Part shown: positions 60,100 to 64,000 of the stretch, in pieces
How the letters are laid out: each line of letters begins with the position of its first letter
Position numbering within the stretch: the first letter of the stretch is position 1
Assembly (NCBI GenBank): GCA_025738555.1
Contig: JAOVFP010000005.1
Location: forward strand, 124,001-188,000
Origin: Cyathus striatus
Taxonomy: Eukaryota > Basidiomycota > Agaricomycetes > Agaricales > Nidulariaceae
Reading direction: 5' to 3'
Length of the DNA: 64,000 nucleotides
Position numbers and translations under genes: made by a program
The notes under the pieces: generated by a model
Told to the model about the DNA's origin: nothing
Databases searched by the model: none
What the model saw: the letters and a program-made list of their open reading frames with translations, nothing else

Positions 60100-60660
60100 C
60101 ACTCTTGAGCTTCACGCTCACAATGACAAACGACGAACGATGTTTCGTTCTCTCCTTCCCTCCCTCCCATCCCCTCCCCTTGTCATACAAGTGACGAAGA
60201 CAGGCGCCGTGCCGTCTCGCCCCTCCCTCGCCTCCCTCGCCTCCCTTCGTCATGCAAGTGACGAAGACAGGCGCCATGCTGTCTCCCTCCCCTCCCCTCC
60301 TCTCACCTCGTCGTACAAGTGACGAAGACAGGCGCTGTGCCGTCTCGCCCCTCCCTTGCCTCCCTTCATCATGCAAGTGATGAAGACGGGCGCCATGCCA
60401 TCTCCCTCCCCTCCCCTCCTCTCACCTCGTTGTGCAAGTGACGAAGACAGGCGACGTGCCATCTCGCACCTCCTCGCCTCGCCACGCCTCTCCTCGTCGT
60501 GCAAGTGACGAAGACAGGCGCCTTGCCATCTCCCTCCCCTCCCATCCTCTCACCTCGTCGTGCAAGTGACGAAGACAGGCGCCTTGCCGTCTCCCTCCCC
60601 TCCCCTCCTCTCACCTCGTCATGCAAGTGACGATCACGGGCGCCTTGCCGTCTCGCCCCT
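60100..60660. repeat. Minisatellite related to the copy 2 array
   Basis: About eight units of roughly 60-66 bp contain CTCGTC, two bases, GCAAGTGACGAAGACAGGCG, then CC-TGCCGTCTC and a run of CCCTCC. The CTCGTC-NN-GCAAGTGACGA core is the same as in the array at 41.7-42.8 kb, although the spacer is unrelated. Frames of 60-160 codons through it are repeat artefacts. Confidence 0.85.
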
Positions 60661-61222
60661 CCCTCCCCGCTGTTTCCACCATGTCGTCAGCACCACGTAG
60701 GACATCTCCCCATGGCACGTGGAAGCCACACTGGTAGCAAGATGCTCTCAAAGCGTACATTGGATCTACGTAAGTGACATTCCCCGCTGAAGTCCCACCT
60801 GCTAACTCACGTCCCACAGCATTATCTACGCTCTGTAGACAGCCACATCAGCGCTGCGGTATCCAGCCCCCTCTCCTCCACCTCTGCATCATAATGACGA
60901 CGACGCCCTATCATCCACCCCCCTCTTCCCTCCTCCCTGCGACAAGAGAACAACGGCGCCGCTGGCGGGAACGGCATCACTGCCATGTCATCCAGCCCTC
61001 CTCCTTCCTCCTCCATGTCAAGACATGACGACACTGAACGTCGTCAGCGCCATATCATCTGCCCCCACCCTCCCTCCTTCCCCATGTCGTGATGACGACG
61101 GGGCCATGTCATCCGGCTCCCTCCAGCCCTCTTCTCCCCCACGTTGTGACGACAGTGTCAACGGTGTGTTGCCAGCCTCGTTCGCTGCCCGCTACGACGC
61201 CCCCGACCTCAACGCTCTGCTA
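60661..61222. other. C-rich stretch, no gene
   Basis: Rich in CCTCC, GACGACG and CATGTCATCC words in loose repetition; part of the KDZ copy 3 5' region. Confidence 0.4.
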
Positions 61223-62351
61223 CAGTTGAGGACAGTCAAAGCCAACAAATTTTATAACTCAGCCGCATGATTTTTTATGAAAAAACTAACTTCATATTTG
61301 GATTCAGAGGCCTAAAATACATTAGAAAAGGTGTTTTAGAAGTTATTCCCACAATATTTGAAGGTGGCCAAAATTTTCGAAGAAAAAAACGATTTGTATA
61401 TACATGTTTGGACACTATTAGGTAAGTCAGTGGCTATCTTTACCATGATCAATTGCTTCCATAGCCTCCATTGCTGCATTAGACACCCCTCTATGCTGCT
61501 TCTGCTGTCGTACTGCCCATTCTGCTGCCTTTCCAGCGAGCCCTATACAATATGCATTCATAAGTTGCCATGTGCGATTGATAAACCATCGAATTACATC
61601 CACTGGGCAAGCATCAAGATATTGTAATGCAATATTTTTGGCCTCCTGGAAGGTCTTATCTGACTCAGTCAGTGCTTGATCTTCTATTTCCCAGTTCACT
61701 CACAGGCTGTCTAATACAACTGAATCTTCATCCACTGCCTGATCAGCTGGGAGATCTGAATTGATAATTTGAGCACTTGGAGTTGACACTCCTTCACTTG
61801 ATACATCTGAAGGGGTTGGTGATGCTTGAGACAGATTTCTTAGTCCAAGCATATTAGGCTTGTGTTTCTTTGATGGACAACCTCAAGGATGACTCATGGT
61901 GGTGGTGGAATGAGTTATGTTGCAATCGACATCTTACAGTACTTATCTTGTTGTATTTAGTGAGTGTGAAAATCAGTCAGATAGCAAATATAGCATCTTA
62001 TCTCACATCATTGTTCCTATTTGGCAGTTCACACCATATACAGATGCAACTTTTGTTCGATTTTTTGCTCAACAACCACTCGATAGAATGTCTTAATATA
62101 TTGGAATCATTAATAGTACATAAAAAGGAGTCGATTGGCGCTTTTTTCATGAATTTAACGGTTTTTTTTATGGTTGGCCAAATTTTTTGGGAAAAAAAAA
62201 ATCAAATCCTATTTTTAGAAGGAACGGCTCGTAGGATCGTCATGAAAATTGTATCAACTGAAAGCTATTTCAAGTAGCTTTCATTCCCGAAGAAGTCCGA
62301 GGCCAAAAAAAATCGTTTATTTTTTTTGCTGACTTTGATTGTCCTCGACTG
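61223..62351 (-). mobile_element. Pogo-like deletion derivative nested in KDZ copy 3
   Basis: Inverted termini CAGTTGAGGACAGTCAAAGC (left) and CAGTCGAGGACAATCAAAGT (right, inverted) are flanked by TA on both sides (61221-61222, 62352-62353). The 1129 bp hold the two ends of a transposase gene on the minus strand (61427-61897). It belongs to the same family as the element at 1217-2286. It lies about 0.7 kb upstream of the copy 3 transposase start. Confidence 0.88.
61427..61897 (-). pseudogene. Internally deleted pogo/Tc1-type transposase
   Basis: The minus-strand frame starts MSHP, hits TGA at codon 5, then reads GCPSKKHKPNMLGLRNLSQA, a typical N-terminus of basidiomycete pogo-like transposases. 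It continues through a Ser/Pro-rich segment to VDEDSVVLDSL and a second TGA. Directly after comes the C-terminus: EIEDQALTESDKTFQEAKNI, ALQYLDACPVDVIRWFINRT and YCIGLAGKAAEWAVRQQKQH. The helix-turn-helix and the D,D-D/E catalytic core, expected between these parts, are missing. The gene therefore lost its middle and then gained stops; it cannot make an active enzyme. Confidence 0.7.
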
Positions 62352-62439
62352 TACCTCCACCCCATCCTTGCCCGCCTCAGTTCCCGTGGCATCATCGGTT
62401 CTGCGTGGGACCCTTTGCCCCACTGGCTTCAACTGGTGG

Positions 62440-62502
62440 GCTTTGCTATTTCCGCCAAGAAGCGATCTATGTTAGATCGCTTCTCGGCAGAAATAGCAAA
62501 GC
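62440..62502. repeat. 29-bp-arm inverted repeat (hairpin)
   Basis: GCTTTGCTATTTCCGCC then AAGAAGCGATCT is mirrored after a 5-base loop by AGATCGCTTCT, CGGCAGAAATAGCAAAGC. There are two mismatches in 29 pairs. Confidence 0.85.
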
Positions 62503-62562
62503 TTACTTATTGATCAGCTATGCCCATTTGATGTGGCACATGGGTGACTGGCTGTTATTGCC

Positions 62563-62599
62563 GCTGGGAAGCGATTCAAGTAATGAATCGCTTCCCAGC
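62563..62599. repeat. Perfect 16-bp-arm hairpin
   Basis: GCTGGGAAGCGATTCA, a 5-base loop, TGAATCGCTTCCCAGC. The GAAGCGAT/ATCGCTTC word links it to the hairpin at 62440. A half copy of the right arm occurs again near 62660, and the spacer CATGCCCATTCGACTTGGCA-type text recurs three times between 62520 and 62710. Confidence 0.85.
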
Positions 62600-63075
62600 A
62601 CATGTTGATTGGCCATGCCCATTCGACTTGGCACATGGGTGACTGGCTGCCATTCTGAATCGCTTCCCAGCAATATGTTAATCAGTCTTGCTCATTCGAC
62701 ATGGCTGATAGGTGATTCATGTATGGCCTTGTCCTTTTGAGTCAACTCTGCCTCGTCTTTTGTCTCAATGGTGGTTAGTGTAGGTGATGTATTAGGATAG
62801 TAGTTTGTTGTTTAGTATAGATATAGTATGAGTGATTTGTTGTTTAGCATGAGATATTAATAGATGTATAAATAAGTTCAAGTTATATTTGGTGTGTGCC
62901 TTATGAATTACATGTGTTTTTCATGTGTGTGGGAGAAGAGTTAATTTTAGTACATCTGTGTACAGTATATATATTGCTCATGTAAACTATTTTACTTTCC
63001 TTTCCCCCATCACTTGCCTAAGCACACAAATACTTTCAGCTTGAGTTTACTTTTTGATAACTTTTTACAACTACA

Positions 63076-64000
63076 ATGGCCCCCAAATCTTCCAAACAAC
63101 AACAAAAATCCACAAAGTTAGATATTACTAAATTTCGCTTATTTTAAGATTAATATTTCTAATTAACTATTTAGAAATTCTTCTAAGCCTGCTGTTGAAA
63201 CTGACAAAGATACTATTAATAAACCAATTTCAAAATGACAAACAAAGTAAGATCTTTCATATTAATTATATACAAAGCTAATTATCATGTCATAGAAATT
63301 CCAACAAACCTTTGGTTGAGCCAGAGGAGTCTAAGTCTAAGATGAAAAAACCCAGGTAAGTATTGATATTGATAGTATAATTTTTTATTTATATCACTTT
63401 ATATTTAGAAAAACAAGCACTCAGCGCATTCAAGAAGATATTAAGGAAGATGCTAAAGGTACCCCTGAGAAATTGACAAAAGCTGCAAAAATTCTTGAAA
63501 TTGGAGGTGATGCTGTAGCCCCTCCACCTATTATTCGTGTCTCAGCTTCAACTTTGCCACCTCGGCCCATGAGAGTTATTTCCTCTGATATTGAGGATGA
63601 GTTGAATACAGAACAAGCTGAGCTGATAGTACAAAAGAACATGGAATCTGGGTCTAAAGCTGAAATTGGGACTAAAGCTGGATCTGAGTCTAAGGATGAA
63701 ACTGGTTCTAAAGCTGAAACTGGGTCTAATATTAAGCATGGGCTAGATGCTGATTTAGTTGACTTGAACAAACAGAAGGATGTTGAAACAGAAATAGCAA
63801 ACAAAATGCAAGTTGACACCCAGACTGGAATAGGAGGGTCAAATATGAATGCTGGTGAACTTGATGAGGAGACTGATAAAGAGGAATATGAAAAGAGAGC
63901 TGAGAGTGAAATAGATGATCATTCAGATGAAGAGAGTGAAAAAGAGAAAAGTGCAGAGAATGTAAATGAGAATGATACATTTGAGATGAAAAATAACAAT
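63076..64000 (+). CDS. KDZ transposase, copy 3, N-terminal part
   Basis: The gene starts MAPKSSKQQQKSTK and continues past the window edge. Visible exons: 63076 to about 63116; about 63172-63246; about 63297-63360 (NSNKPLVEPEESKSKMKKPR); and from 63410 onward. The last reads RKTSTQRIQEDIKEDAKGTP, then EKLTKAAKILEIGGDAVAPP and a long Glu/Lys/Ser-rich segment with KAETGSK repeats. This aligns with copy 1 (KTAMQRIAEDLKATSP, EQNIIEDGTSVAPP) including the phase of the preceding intron. A TGA in the second exon (after PISK) suggests either a different splice there or damage. The catalytic half is outside the window. Confidence 0.7.

Larger units (their letters stand above)
59457..64000 (+). mobile_element. 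KDZ transposon copy 3, runs off the window
   Basis: The 5' terminus GAGCACTTTACAGTCCCCCA fits the TIR form of copy 2 (NAG-NNN-TTTACACT-NNNCCA). It sits exactly inside a coding exon of copy 4. Then follow a palindromic array (59470-59800), a tRNA-like sequence (about 59870-59945), the CTCGTC minisatellite (60.1-60.66 kb) and C/T-rich DNA. A nested pogo-like element (61223-62351), hairpins and the start of the transposase gene (63076) come next. The 8 bases before the terminus are GAATTAAG (59449-59456), which should be repeated after the 3' end outside the window. Confidence 0.8.

Noticed and set aside
1..64000. LTR retrotransposon or LINE coding regions
   Set aside because: I saw no reverse transcriptase (YxDD), RNase H or gag zinc-knuckle frame on either strand; only a weak solo-LTR candidate at 28949-30192.

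Overview
The window looks like repeat-rich nuclear DNA of an agaricomycete (mushroom-forming basidiomycete). Reasons: short GT-AG introns of about 45-90 bp, a GPCR and a DUF6533-like seven-helix gene of basidiomycete type, and KDZ (Kyakuja-Dileera-Zisupton) transposases with CxC5/CxC6-type cysteine clusters, a class known to be expanded in these fungi. No rRNA, CRISPR or prokaryotic feature was seen, and no reverse transcriptase was recognised.

Layout. 1-12.5 kb is decayed transposon debris: a TIR element (888-3093) with a pogo-like element nested in it (1217-2286), an inverted duplication (5.5-6.7 kb), an element with 147-bp TIRs (7354-8806) and dispersed repeats. 12.9-19.2 kb holds an intact two-exon membrane-protein gene, a small MITE and a decayed seven-helix gene. 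19749-25589 is a complete hAT element with a perfect 8-bp target duplication; beside its transposase it carries a broken piece of a peroxisomal ABCD-type ABC transporter gene. 27.9-31.1 kb is a broken copy of a transposon-associated protein family.

31.3-48.0 kb and 59.1 kb to the right edge are dominated by one KDZ family with four copies. Copy 1 (minus strand, 31265 to about 38.8 kb) has an early stop codon. Copy 2 (plus, 40960-48023) is complete, with TIRs, an 8-bp target duplication ACAAATCT and an open five-exon gene of 1226 codons. Copy 4 (minus, about 59.1 kb) survives only as its 3' end and cuts off a vacuolar Ca2+/H+ antiporter gene. Copy 3 (plus, 59457 to beyond the edge) is inserted in the last exon of copy 4 and itself contains a pogo-like deletion derivative (61223-62351). 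Copies 2 and 3 share a 5' order: TIR, palindromic subterminal array, tRNA-like sequence, then a minisatellite with the core CTCGTC-NN-GCAAGTGACGA, then the gene.

51447-52467 and 53828-55217 are two non-coding elements packed with a short repeated word each (GTACCGT; CACGCTCA). Their termini resemble each other. 56774-58294 is an intact eight-exon cAMP-receptor-like GPCR gene, the best host gene here; it is tail to tail with the truncated antiporter.

The KDZ gene is best read as one protein: a Lys-rich N-terminus, an Asp/Glu/Lys-rich middle, cysteine clusters and the transposase domain. The stop codon that seems to end its first half lies inside a splice donor conserved in copies 1 and 2.
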